Assembly: GCA_020832705.1 (NCBI GenBank)
Contig: JAFIEE010000012.1
Coordinates: forward strand, 1-36,508
Source of the DNA: Paracoccaceae bacterium
GTDB taxonomy: Bacteria > Pseudomonadota > Alphaproteobacteria > Rhodobacterales > Rhodobacteraceae
Length of the DNA stretch: 36,508 nucleotides
Direction: 5' to 3'
The translations under genes and the position numbers were made by a program. Within the stretch, counting starts at the first letter, position 1, and each line of letters starts with the position of its first letter. Below the pieces are notes generated by a model. That model worked only from the letters and a program-made list of their open reading frames with translations. It made no database searches and was not told where the DNA came from. Below, piece after piece: positions 7,961 to 15,068 of the stretch.

Positions 7961-8560
7961 ATGGCGGACCGCCATTCCCGCATTGTTGCCGTGCTCAAGG
8001 TGGTGCTGCCGCTGGGGGCGCTGGTGCTGCTGTCGATGGTGTTCCTGATCTCGCGCAGCATCGACCCCGAGCGCGCGGTCGAGATGGCGACGGTGGATAT
8101 CGAGTCGCTGGTGCGTGAGCCGCGGATCACCGATGCGCGCTTTGCCGGGGTGCTGGACGATGGCGCCGCCCTGACCGTGCGCGCCGAAACCGCCCGCGCC
8201 GACCCGGACCGCGGTTTGCGGCTGGATATGTCCCGCGTGCAGGGCACACTGCGCACCGAAACCGGGCGGGTGGCCGAATTCGCGGCGCAGGGCGGGATCC
8301 TTGATCAGCCGAACAACCTGCTGAGCATGGACGGCGGTGTCACCTTTTCCTCGGACGGAGAGTATGTTTTGCGCATGGACCGCATGACCGCCGCACTGGA
8401 TCGCACGGTCCTGCACGGGTTCGGCAACGTGCAGGGCCGCGCCCCGGCGGGCGAGTTGCGCGCCGATGTCATGACGCTTCGTGAAGCCGAAGCCGGGGCC
8501 GACAGCTATGTTCTTGTGTTCAGGGGCGCGGTAAAGCTGATATACAGCGTCCGGGAATGA
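7961..8560 (+). CDS. lptC: LPS export bitopic protein LptC
   Basis: A 199-residue protein with one N-terminal membrane segment (about residues 8-31, VLKVVLPLGALVLLSMVFLI) and a periplasmic beta-jellyroll region. LptC docks on the LptB2FG transporter and passes lipopolysaccharide to LptA. The sequence itself is poorly conserved; the call depends on the anchor, a DARFAGVLDDGA-type stretch and, above all, position directly before lptA and lptB. Its stop overlaps an ATG at 8557, but the more likely lptA start is 8575. Confidence 0.88.
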   Translation: MADRHSRIVAVLKVVLPLGALVLLSMVFLISRSIDPERAVEMATVDIESLVREPRITDARFAGVLDDGAALTVRAETARADPDRGLRLDMSRVQGTLRTETGRVAEFAAQGGILDQPNNLLSMDGGVTFSSDGEYVLRMDRMTAALDRTVLHGFGNVQGRAPAGELRADVMTLREAEAGADSYVLVFRGAVKLIYSVRE

Positions 8561-8574
8561 AGGAGCCTACGCCC

Positions 8575-9090
8575 ATGCTGCGGAAACTGACGCGCATACC
8601 CCTGCCGGGCCTTCTGCTTTGTGTCGCGCTGGCCGCGCCGGACGCGGCCCTGGCGCAAGGGACCAGCTTTGCGTTGGGTGGCGCGCGCTTCGATACGGAC
8701 GCGCCGGTCGAGATGACCGCGGACCGTCTGAGCGTCGATCAGTCCAGCGGCGAGACCGTTTTCTCGGGCAACGCGATGATCGCGCAGGGCGGGCTGCGCC
8801 TGTCGGCCGCGACGATCCGCATCGTCTTTGCCGAAGATGCGGGGAACTCCGGGCGCCGGATTTCGCGGCTGATGGCCACCGGCGGGGTCACGCTGGTCAC
8901 CGATGACGAAGCCGCCGAGGCGCAGGACGCCGAATACCGGGTGCCGGAGGGGCTGGTGATCATGACCGGCGATGTGCTGCTCACCCAAGGGGGCAGCATC
9001 GTGTCGGGGGACCGTCTGGAGGTGAACCTGAACACCGGGCAGGGCACCATGGAAGGCCGCGTGCGCACCCTGATCCAGCCCGGGCGCTGA
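8575..9090 (+). CDS. lptA: LPS transport periplasmic protein LptA (OstA-like)
   Basis: A 171-residue secreted protein: a signal peptide over about residues 1-24 (hydrophobic core LPGLLLCVALAA, cleavage near ALAQG), then an OstA-type beta-jellyroll with VEMTADRLSVDQSSGETVFSG and NAMIAQGGLRL. It forms the periplasmic bridge carrying LPS from LptC to LptD. I chose ATG 8575, which has AAGGAG (8560-8565) at proper spacing, over ATG 8557, which overlaps the lptC stop. The stop shares one base with the lptB start. Confidence 0.88.
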   Translation: MLRKLTRIPLPGLLLCVALAAPDAALAQGTSFALGGARFDTDAPVEMTADRLSVDQSSGETVFSGNAMIAQGGLRLSAATIRIVFAEDAGNSGRRISRLMATGGVTLVTDDEAAEAQDAEYRVPEGLVIMTGDVLLTQGGSIVSGDRLEVNLNTGQGTMEGRVRTLIQPGR

Positions 9091-9857
9091 TGCGCATGGA
9101 CGGAACCGCGATGCAGGCACAGCAGCAGGCGGGCGTTGGGCTGCAGGTCCGGGGGCTGAAGAAGAGCTACAAGCGCCGGGTGGTGATCCGCGACTTCTCG
9201 CTCACGCTGGGGCGCGGCGAGGTGGTGGCGCTTCTGGGTCCGAACGGGTGCGGCAAGACAACATGCTTCTACTGCATCGCCGGGCTGGTCAGCCACGAGG
9301 GCGGCACCGTGCGCATTGACGGGCAGGACGCCACGGGCCTGCCCATGTATCGCCGGTCGCGGCTGGGTATCGGCTATCTGCCGCAGGAAATGTCCATCTT
9401 TCGCGGACTCAGCGTGGCCGACAACATCATGGCGATTCTGGAGCTGACCCACGCCGACCGCTTCCGGCGGCGCGACCGGCTGGAGGAACTGCTGAACGAG
9501 TTTTCCATCGCGCATCTGCGCGATGCGCCCGCGCTGGCGCTTTCGGGCGGGGAGCGCAGGCGGGCCGAAATCGCCCGCTGCCTGGCCTCGGACCCGAAAT
9601 ACGTGCTGCTGGACGAGCCCTTTGCCGGGGTGGACCCGATTGCCGTGGGCGAGATCCGCGAACTGGTCGCCGACCTGCGCACGCGCGGGATCGGGGTGCT
9701 GATCACCGACCACAATGTGCGCGAAACGCTTGAGATCGTGGACAGGGCCTATATCCTGCACGACGGGGTCGTGTTGATGAGCGGAACACCCGCCGAGGTT
9801 GTGCAGAATGCTGACGTGCGCCGCGTCTATCTGGGGGATCGCTTCTCGATGTCCTGA
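9090..9857 (+). CDS. lptB: LPS export ABC transporter ATPase LptB
   Basis: A 255-residue cytoplasmic ATPase that drives extraction of LPS from the inner membrane together with LptF/LptG. Walker A GPNGCGKTT (50-58), Q-loop GYLPQEMSIFRGLSV, signature LSGGERRRAEIAR, Walker B YVLLDEPFAGVDP and switch ITDHNVRETL are all of LptB type; the SIFRGLSV-like segment is typical of this subfamily. The extra 17 or so N-terminal residues (MRMDGTAMQAQQQ) are common in Rhodobacterales. Genes lptF/lptG are not in the window. Confidence 0.93.
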   Translation: MRMDGTAMQAQQQAGVGLQVRGLKKSYKRRVVIRDFSLTLGRGEVVALLGPNGCGKTTCFYCIAGLVSHEGGTVRIDGQDATGLPMYRRSRLGIGYLPQEMSIFRGLSVADNIMAILELTHADRFRRRDRLEELLNEFSIAHLRDAPALALSGGERRRAEIARCLASDPKYVLLDEPFAGVDPIAVGEIRELVADLRTRGIGVLITDHNVRETLEIVDRAYILHDGVVLMSGTPAEVVQNADVRRVYLGDRFSMS

Positions 9858-9866
9858 GTTGCGCGC

Positions 9867-11324
9867 ATGAGCGGCATCGTCCGGCCCGGACTGACGCTGC
9901 GTGTCCGGGGGACCGCCGTCCTTGCCCCCGAACTGCGCGAGGGGCTGCGGCTGCTGCGGCTCGGTGCGGCTGACCTGGCCGACGAGATCCGCAAGGAGTT
10001 AAGCGTAAACCCTTTTCTGCGCTGCAACTTTCCCGAATCGCTGTCGATGCGGGGGGATCTGCCCGTGTCGGAATTGCGCGCGCGGGATGTGTCGGTGCTG
10101 GAAAGCCTGCGCGTGCAGGTCGCGCGGATGGACCTTGATGCTGCCGTGCGGCCGGTCGCGCAGGCGCTGCTCGGGGAACTGGGGCCCGAAGGATACCTTG
10201 CCGCCGATGTCGCCGAACGCCTTGCCGCGGCGGGGGTTCCGCCCGCGCGGGTGCAGGCCGCGCTTGATGCGGTGCAGCGCTGCGACCCGCCCGGTGTCGG
10301 CGCCCGGTCGCTGCGGGAATGCCTGGAGCTGCAGTTGCGCGACCTGGGCCTTGACCGGGACGCGGCTTCGGCGACTGTTGCGGCGCTGCCGCTTCTGGCA
10401 CGCGGTGCGCTGAGCGAAGCCGCTGCGGCAATGGGCACGGACCGCGCGGTGGCCGCCGAACGCGCGGCCATGGTGCGCCAGTTGCGGGCGCGGCCGATTG
10501 CGGTGGACAGTGCCCCGGTGATGCATGGGCCGCCGGATGTCGTGGTCACAACCCGGCCCGGCGGGGCGCTTGTGGCCGAGCTGCCCCGCGACCGCAGCCC
10601 GCAACTGTCTCTGGACGATACCCTTGCCGCCCGCGCCCGGGCCGAGGGATTCGCGCCCGAGCATCTGGCCCGCGCCGAGGCGCTGATCGCCGCCCTGCGC
10701 TTCCGCCGCAGCACCCTGTCGCGCATCGCCGCTGCGCTGATCGAGCGCCAGCACCGTTTTTTCACCGATGGGCCGGACCACTTGCGGCCCCTGACCCGGC
10801 AGGCGCTGGCCGAGGCGCTGGCGTTGCACCCGTCCACGGTCGGGCGCGCCATCCAGGACAAGACCCTGGCCGCGAACGGGCGCGTCTGGCCGATGGCGGC
10901 CCTGTTCTCGACCGCGGCGCCCGGCGCCGATCACACGTCTGCGCCCGCGGCCACGGTCGTCCGCCGCCGGGTTGCCCGGCTGATCGCTGACGAACCGGCC
11001 ACGAAACCGCTCTCGGACACCGCGATTGCGCGCCTGCTGGCGGCCGAAGGCGTTGACATCGCCCGGCGAACTGTCGCCAAATACCGCGAGACGATGAAGA
11101 TCCCGGGGTCGTCCGAGCGCCGGGCAATCGCGTCCGGAGCGCGTTTCCAGCGCAACTGGACGCAAAGAATTACAAACTGTGGCAAGGACTTGTCCGATGT
11201 CGGCTGGTCCGGGACCACACCTCAGAAAGGAGAGGCACATGCGGTATCAGATCAGCGGCAAGCAGATCGACGTGGGCGAGGCACTGCAGACGCATGTCAA
11301 GACAGAGATGGGCGCAATGCTTGA
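9867..11324 (+). CDS. rpoN: RNA polymerase sigma-54 factor RpoN with an unusual C-terminal tail
   Basis: A 485-residue sigma-54. The C-terminal RpoN box ARRTVAKYRE (residues 399-408), which reads the -24 element, is perfect. The core-binding and helix-turn-helix parts are recognisable (LRPLTRQALAEALALHPSTVGRAI). Region I is diverged: the usual glutamine-rich TPQLxQAIKLLQ stretch reads LAPELREGLRLLRLG. The family normally ends 10-25 residues after the box, but here the frame runs on to residue 485 and overlaps the next gene by 86 bases. The extension seems to be from loss of the normal stop. It lies between lptB and the hibernation factor, the canonical order. Confidence 0.9.
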   Translation: MSGIVRPGLTLRVRGTAVLAPELREGLRLLRLGAADLADEIRKELSVNPFLRCNFPESLSMRGDLPVSELRARDVSVLESLRVQVARMDLDAAVRPVAQALLGELGPEGYLAADVAERLAAAGVPPARVQAALDAVQRCDPPGVGARSLRECLELQLRDLGLDRDAASATVAALPLLARGALSEAAAAMGTDRAVAAERAAMVRQLRARPIAVDSAPVMHGPPDVVVTTRPGGALVAELPRDRSPQLSLDDTLAARARAEGFAPEHLARAEALIAALRFRRSTLSRIAAALIERQHRFFTDGPDHLRPLTRQALAEALALHPSTVGRAIQDKTLAANGRVWPMAALFSTAAPGADHTSAPAATVVRRRVARLIADEPATKPLSDTAIARLLAAEGVDIARRTVAKYRETMKIPGSSERRAIASGARFQRNWTQRITNCGKDLSDVGWSGTTPQKGEAHAVSDQRQADRRGRGTADACQDRDGRNA

Positions 11325-11808
11325 CAAGTATGCGCAGCGACCCACCGATGCGCTGGTCGTCTTTTCCCGCAACGCGCATGAATTCGTCTGCGAGGCGACG
11401 GTGCACCTGTCCACCGGTCTGACCGCGCAGGCCAAGGCCCATGCGGTCGAGATCTACGCCGCCTTCGACAAGTGCCTCGACAAGATGGACAAGCAGTTGC
11501 GCCGCTACAAGCGCAGGCTGAAGGATCATAACCGCCAGCGCAGCGGGCCGGTTGAATTCGCCGGCGCCCCGCAGTATATCCTCGCGCCTGAGGCCGATGG
11601 TGGTGACGCGGAGCCGGAGAGCCTGCAGCCAGTCATCATCGCCGAGATGGAAACGCGGATACCGGCATTGTCAGCCGGGGAGGCAGTCATGCAGATGGAA
11701 CTGGCCGAAGCGCCCGTGCTCGTGTTCCGCAATGAACGGCACGGCGGGCTGAACGTCGTCTATCGCCGCGAAGACGGCAATATCGGCTGGATCGATCCGC
11801 AGCAGTAA
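11239..11808 (+). CDS. hpf: Long-form ribosome hibernation promoting factor (HPF/RaiA)
   Basis: A 189-residue protein with the S30AE ribosome-binding domain at about residues 1-100 (MRYQISGKQIDVGEAL at the start, basic KCLDKMDKQLRRYKRRLKDH helix near 75-95) and a C-terminal dimerisation domain from about 135 (VMQMELAEAPVLVFRN, then GNIGWIDP). Long HPF alone joins two 70S ribosomes into 100S dimers in stationary phase. ATG 11239 follows AAAGGAGA (11226-11233) at good spacing. It lies inside the extended 3' end of rpoN, in another frame. Confidence 0.92.
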   Translation: MRYQISGKQIDVGEALQTHVKTEMGAMLDKYAQRPTDALVVFSRNAHEFVCEATVHLSTGLTAQAKAHAVEIYAAFDKCLDKMDKQLRRYKRRLKDHNRQRSGPVEFAGAPQYILAPEADGGDAEPESLQPVIIAEMETRIPALSAGEAVMQMELAEAPVLVFRNERHGGLNVVYRREDGNIGWIDPQQ

Positions 11809-11813
11809 TCCAC

Positions 11814-11838
11814 GGTCCCACCGTCCCCCGGCGGGACC
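11814..11838 (+). other. Hairpin in the hpf-ptsN gap
   Basis: GGTCCC (11814-11819) and GGGACC (11833-11838) form a six-base stem directly after the hpf stop. No poly-T follows, so it is more likely an mRNA-stabilising or processing hairpin than a terminator. Confidence 0.35.
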
Positions 11839-11868
11839 GCGCCGGGGAACCCGGGAAGGAAGGCTTTC

Positions 11869-12333
11869 ATGGATATGTCGCGCCTGCTGAAACCCGAATC
11901 GGTTCGGGTGGTCGGCAATTCGACCAGCAAGAAGCGCCTGTTCCGGGATCTCGCCGAGATCGCGCATGCCGCCTATGGCATCGACGAGGATCTGGCCCTG
12001 GACAGCCTGCAGGAGCGCGAAAGCCTTGGCTCCACCGGCGTCGGTCATGGCGTGGCGCTGCCCCATGCGCGGATCGAAGGGATCAGCGAGGTTGTGGGCG
12101 TGTTCCTCAAGCTTGAGCGGCCCTGCGATTATGCGTCGGTGGACAAGGCGCCGGTTGATCTGATCTTCGCCCTTTTCGCCCCGCGCGAGGCGGGCGTGGA
12201 TCACCTCAAGGCGCTGGCCTATGTCTCGCGCACGTTGCGGGACAGCGGCGTCTGCGCGAAACTGCGCGCCAACAACGACCCGGCAACCCTGCACGCGCTG
12301 CTGAGCAGCGTCGCGGGGGTAAAGGCCGCCTGA
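11869..12333 (+). CDS. ptsN: Nitrogen-phosphotransferase EIIA protein PtsN
   Basis: A 154-residue EIIA-Ntr domain. The phosphorylated histidine is H66 in HGVALPHARIE. The RESLGSTGVGHG and EAGVDHLKALAYVSRTLR blocks are family-typical. PtsN is the terminal acceptor of the PtsP-PtsO phosphorelay and regulates potassium and nitrogen metabolism by protein contacts rather than transporting sugar. Start ATG 11869 follows a GGAAGGAAGG sequence. It closes the classic lptB-rpoN-hpf-ptsN block and is convergent with the peptidase gene. Confidence 0.93.
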   Translation: MDMSRLLKPESVRVVGNSTSKKRLFRDLAEIAHAAYGIDEDLALDSLQERESLGSTGVGHGVALPHARIEGISEVVGVFLKLERPCDYASVDKAPVDLIFALFAPREAGVDHLKALAYVSRTLRDSGVCAKLRANNDPATLHALLSSVAGVKAA

Positions 12334-12387
12334 ACCCCTGTGGTGCGTGGCGTCGTGGCCGCGCTGCGTTCGGCTGCGCCGTTCTGT

Positions 12388-13398
12388 TCAGTTTGAGGTC
12401 GCCGCGGCGAATCTTTCCGCCCAGCTTGGTGGCCCGATGCCATCCGAGGGCGCGGCAGCGTGAACGCCGCGCGCAATTGCCCGGGACAGGCACAGGGCGG
12501 CGGCATGGCCCAGCAGCAACGGATCGGGGGGCTGCGTCGTCCGGGCGAGCCCCGTGGCCACGCCGAACACCAGATCTCCGTCCATTGGTGTATGCGCGGG
12601 CACCACGGCACGGGCGATGCCGTCATGTGCGGCGGTGGCCAGGCGCTGGCACCCGGCCTTGTCCAGCGCGGCATCGGTGGCGACGATGGCGATGGTCGTT
12701 GCGCCACCGGGGCGCTTGGTGCGCGGGGGCAGGGCGGGTGGAAAGCGGGGTGCCGGTCCCAGCGCGCCGAATTCCCCTTCCAGTTCGAAGGGCGCGGCCC
12801 AGAAATGCGGGCCATCGCCCACGGTCACAGCGCCCAGCGCGTTGACCGCCACCAGCGCGCCGACGCTCAGCCCCCCCTCCAGCATCACCGAGGCCGAGCC
12901 CAGCCCGCCGCGCAACCCGGCCACCGTCGCCCCGAACCCGGCGCCTGCACTGCCGATCTGGAACGCTTCGGCCGCGCTGTCGCAGGCGGCGCGGCCCATG
13001 GGGCGCCAGGGATTGTCGGTCCAGTCCTGCGCACCGCCATTGGTCAGATCGAACAGGATCGCCGCGGGCACGATCGGCACGCGCATATCGCCCACGGCGA
13101 AACCGCGCCCCTGCGCGCGCAACGCCTCGGTCGCGCCGGCGGCTGCCTCCAGTCCGAAGGCGGACCCGCCCGAGAGCACCAGCGCATCCACCGCCGAAAC
13201 CAGCTTGTCAGGGGCCAGAAGGTCGGTTTCCCGCGTTCCGGGTGCGCCGCCCAGCACCTGCACCGCGGCCGTGAATGGTTGTTCCGCGCGCAGCACCGTC
13301 ACGCCCGAGCGCAGCGCCGGATCATGAGCGTTGCCCACCAACAGCCCCGCGACATCGGTGATCAGGTTACGCGCGGCGGGGCGGAACGGGTCAGACAT
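12388..13398 (-). CDS. P1-family N-terminal-nucleophile peptidase (DmpA/NylC-like)
   Basis: A 336-residue member of the DmpA/NylC family, whose precursors cut themselves and use the new N-terminal Ser/Thr to hydrolyse amides (aminopeptidase, nylon-oligomer hydrolase and similar activities). The beta-chain start is visible: GGATTIAIVATDAAL with T234 as expected nucleophile. D273 and D275 in HTPMDGD sit 39 and 41 residues later, the spacing known for the NylC catalytic aspartates. The residue before the nucleophile is Ala233, where NylC has Asn. GGSAFGLEAAAG (77-88) is a family motif. I chose the ATG at 13398; it overlaps the preceding gene's stop by eight bases. The real substrate is unknown. 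Confidence 0.85.
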   Translation of the reverse strand: MSDPFRPAARNLITDVAGLLVGNAHDPALRSGVTVLRAEQPFTAAVQVLGGAPGTRETDLLAPDKLVSAVDALVLSGGSAFGLEAAAGATEALRAQGRGFAVGDMRVPIVPAAILFDLTNGGAQDWTDNPWRPMGRAACDSAAEAFQIGSAGAGFGATVAGLRGGLGSASVMLEGGLSVGALVAVNALGAVTVGDGPHFWAAPFELEGEFGALGPAPRFPPALPPRTKRPGGATTIAIVATDAALDKAGCQRLATAAHDGIARAVVPAHTPMDGDLVFGVATGLARTTQPPDPLLLGHAAALCLSRAIARGVHAAAPSDGIGPPSWAERFAAATSN

Positions 13399-13762
13399 GG
13401 GGCCACCCGTCGCCTGCGGCGCCGGTGCTGCGCGCATCCGTCTGTGCCATTGTCCGCCAATACTCGTTCATGTCACGCGCCCGCTCATGCGCCAGTCCGA
13501 GGCAGCGCGCAGCGTGGACCTCGCAGGCGGTCAGCGCCGCCACGCGCCAGCAGTCCGCCGCCGCGCGGTGTGACGGGCTGCCGGCCGAGAAATATACCTC
13601 CAGCGATCGTGCAACGATGGACAGGGCCAGAACGACCTCGAGCGCGGGCGCATCGGGCCAGGTCCGGCACAGCAATGCAGGCAGGCGTTCCGCCGACCCC
13701 GGAGTGCGCAGCACCTCCGTGGTTGCGCGTTCGACCATGCGGTCCAGCCGGTCCTCGCTCAT
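13391..13762 (-). CDS. Small protein of unknown function
   Basis: About 123 residues from ATG 13762 (MSEDRLDRMVERATTEVL); an alternative start at 13774 adds four residues. It is mostly helical with alanine- and cysteine-rich segments, no signal peptide and no clear membrane segment. I recognise no family. Its stop overlaps the start of the P1-family peptidase by eight bases, so the two are probably co-translated and may work together. Confidence 0.6.
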   Translation of the reverse strand: MSEDRLDRMVERATTEVLRTPGSAERLPALLCRTWPDAPALEVVLALSIVARSLEVYFSAGSPSHRAAADCWRVAALTACEVHAARCLGLAHERARDMNEYWRTMAQTDARSTGAAGDGWPHV

Positions 13763-13883
13763 CACACCACACACACACGCCGCGCCGGACGAAAGCCCAA
13801 GCGACTGTTACAATCAGGGTGTCATGATACAGGGCATCGCCCGCGTTGGAACCCCGTTCGCGCGCGCCGGCTGCAACAGGGCG

Positions 13884-14288
13884 TTATTCGCCGGGGCGGG
13901 CCGGGTCGCGCGCGGGATTGTCGGCGGGCGCTTCGTCGGCCTGATCGTAGACCGACCAGGATTTCGCCCCGCCCGGCGCTGGCAGGTCGCCGGGTTTCCA
14001 GTTCCGGTGCAGATGCGCCTTGGCGATGAAATGCGCCACCACCGGTGCGGTCAGGAACAGGAACAGGGTGATCATCAGCTCGTGGAAGGTGATGCCCTCG
14101 GCGAAGAACAGGAAATACAGCATCGAGGCGATCAGCACGCTGCCCACCCCCAGCGTGGTCGCCTTGGTCGGCGCGTGCAGCCGCGTCATCGGCTGGTCCA
14201 GCTTGACCAGCCCGAAGGACCCGACCAGCCCGAAGAAGCCCGCCGCCAGCAGCAGCACCGACACGATGATTTCGCCGAAGATACTCAT
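13884..14288 (-). CDS. mrpG: Mrp Na+/H+ antiporter subunit G
   Basis: A 134-residue membrane protein with three hydrophobic segments and the MrpG/PhaG motif FGLVGSFGLVKLDQPMTRLHAPTKA (in part), with GVGSVLIASMLYF following. I chose ATG 14288, which follows AATGAGG; the longer frame to 14414 overlaps mrpF. The C-terminal 25 residues are hydrophilic and Pro/Asp-rich. Last gene of the Mrp operon. MrpG has no known catalytic role of its own but is required for the complex. Confidence 0.93.
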   Translation of the reverse strand: MSIFGEIIVSVLLLAAGFFGLVGSFGLVKLDQPMTRLHAPTKATTLGVGSVLIASMLYFLFFAEGITFHELMITLFLFLTAPVVAHFIAKAHLHRNWKPGDLPAPGGAKSWSVYDQADEAPADNPARDPARPGE

Positions 14289-14295
14289 GACAGCC

Positions 14296-14565
14296 TCATT
14301 CGATGATGTTGCCGCGCAGCATGAAGCGGCAATAGGCGACGGTCGAGATGAAGCCCACCATGGCGAACAGCATCGAGACCTCGAAATAGACCGGGGTCGC
14401 GTGCAGGATGCCATAGAGGATCATCAGCGCGATGGCATTGATCACCATGGTATCCAGCGCCAGGACACGGTCGCCGACGCCTTCGGCGCGCGCCACCACC
14501 CAGATATTCATCAGCATCGCCACGCCATAGCACAGGAACGCGATGTAAAGGGCAATCGTCATCAT
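14296..14565 (-). CDS. mrpF: Mrp Na+/H+ antiporter subunit F
   Basis: An 89-residue protein with three membrane segments. GDRVLALDTMVINAIALMIL (near residues 31-50) is the MrpF hallmark; the buried aspartate in ALD is conserved. ATG 14565 overlaps the mrpE stop as ATGATGA, so translation is coupled; a second ATG is at 14562. It is an inner-membrane subunit of the hetero-oligomeric antiporter. Confidence 0.93.
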   Translation of the reverse strand: MMTIALYIAFLCYGVAMLMNIWVVARAEGVGDRVLALDTMVINAIALMILYGILHATPVYFEVSMLFAMVGFISTVAYCRFMLRGNIIE

Positions 14566-15053
14566 TCGAAGATCTCCTTCAGGCGGCGCTCGTAGCGCTC
14601 CTTGATCTGGGCAACCACGGCTTCGGGGTCGGGCGCGTCAAGGCAATGGACCAGCAGCGCGTGACCGTCTTCGGACAGGTCGGACGATACCGTCCCCGGG
14701 GTCATGGTAATGGTGCCTGCCAGCACGGTGATCGCCTCGGGCGAGCGCAGTTCCAGCGGCACGGTGACCCAGCCCGGTTGCAGGTCGGCGTTGCGCTTGC
14801 CCAGGATGACCAGCGACACCTGGATATTCGCGCGGATGATATCCAGCAACACCACCAGCATGTATTCGATGATCATCATCGGGTTGCGCAGGGTGGGCCG
14901 CTCGGGCCAGTAGGCGGCGGTGACCAGCGGGATGATGATCCCGAGGATCAGGCCGAACACGATGGCGTTCAGCGTGATGACATTGACCAGCATCACCCAG
15001 ACCACAGCGACCACCAGCGTCAGCCAGGGATGGGGCAGGACCTTGCGCAGCAT
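14562..15053 (-). CDS. mrpE: Mrp Na+/H+ antiporter subunit E
   Basis: A 163-residue subunit: two or three N-terminal membrane segments (WLTLVVAVVWVMLVN, then NAIVFGLILGIIIPLV) and a cytoplasmic domain with RSPEAITVLAGTITMTPGTVS, the MrpE signature. I chose ATG 15053, preceded by AGGGGGAG, rather than the GTG at 15062. The stop overlaps mrpF. MrpE is needed for assembly and, in studied systems, for full antiport activity. Confidence 0.92.
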   Translation of the reverse strand: MLRKVLPHPWLTLVVAVVWVMLVNVITLNAIVFGLILGIIIPLVTAAYWPERPTLRNPMMIIEYMLVVLLDIIRANIQVSLVILGKRNADLQPGWVTVPLELRSPEAITVLAGTITMTPGTVSSDLSEDGHALLVHCLDAPDPEAVVAQIKERYERRLKEIFE

Positions 15054-15068
15054 GTGAAGCACTCCCCC

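Noticed and set aside
11180-11193. Sigma-54-like TGGCAAGGACTTGT upstream of hpf
   Set aside because: Only nine bases separate the GG and GT pairs where ten are needed before GC, and the -12 element is not GC; also it lies inside rpoN.
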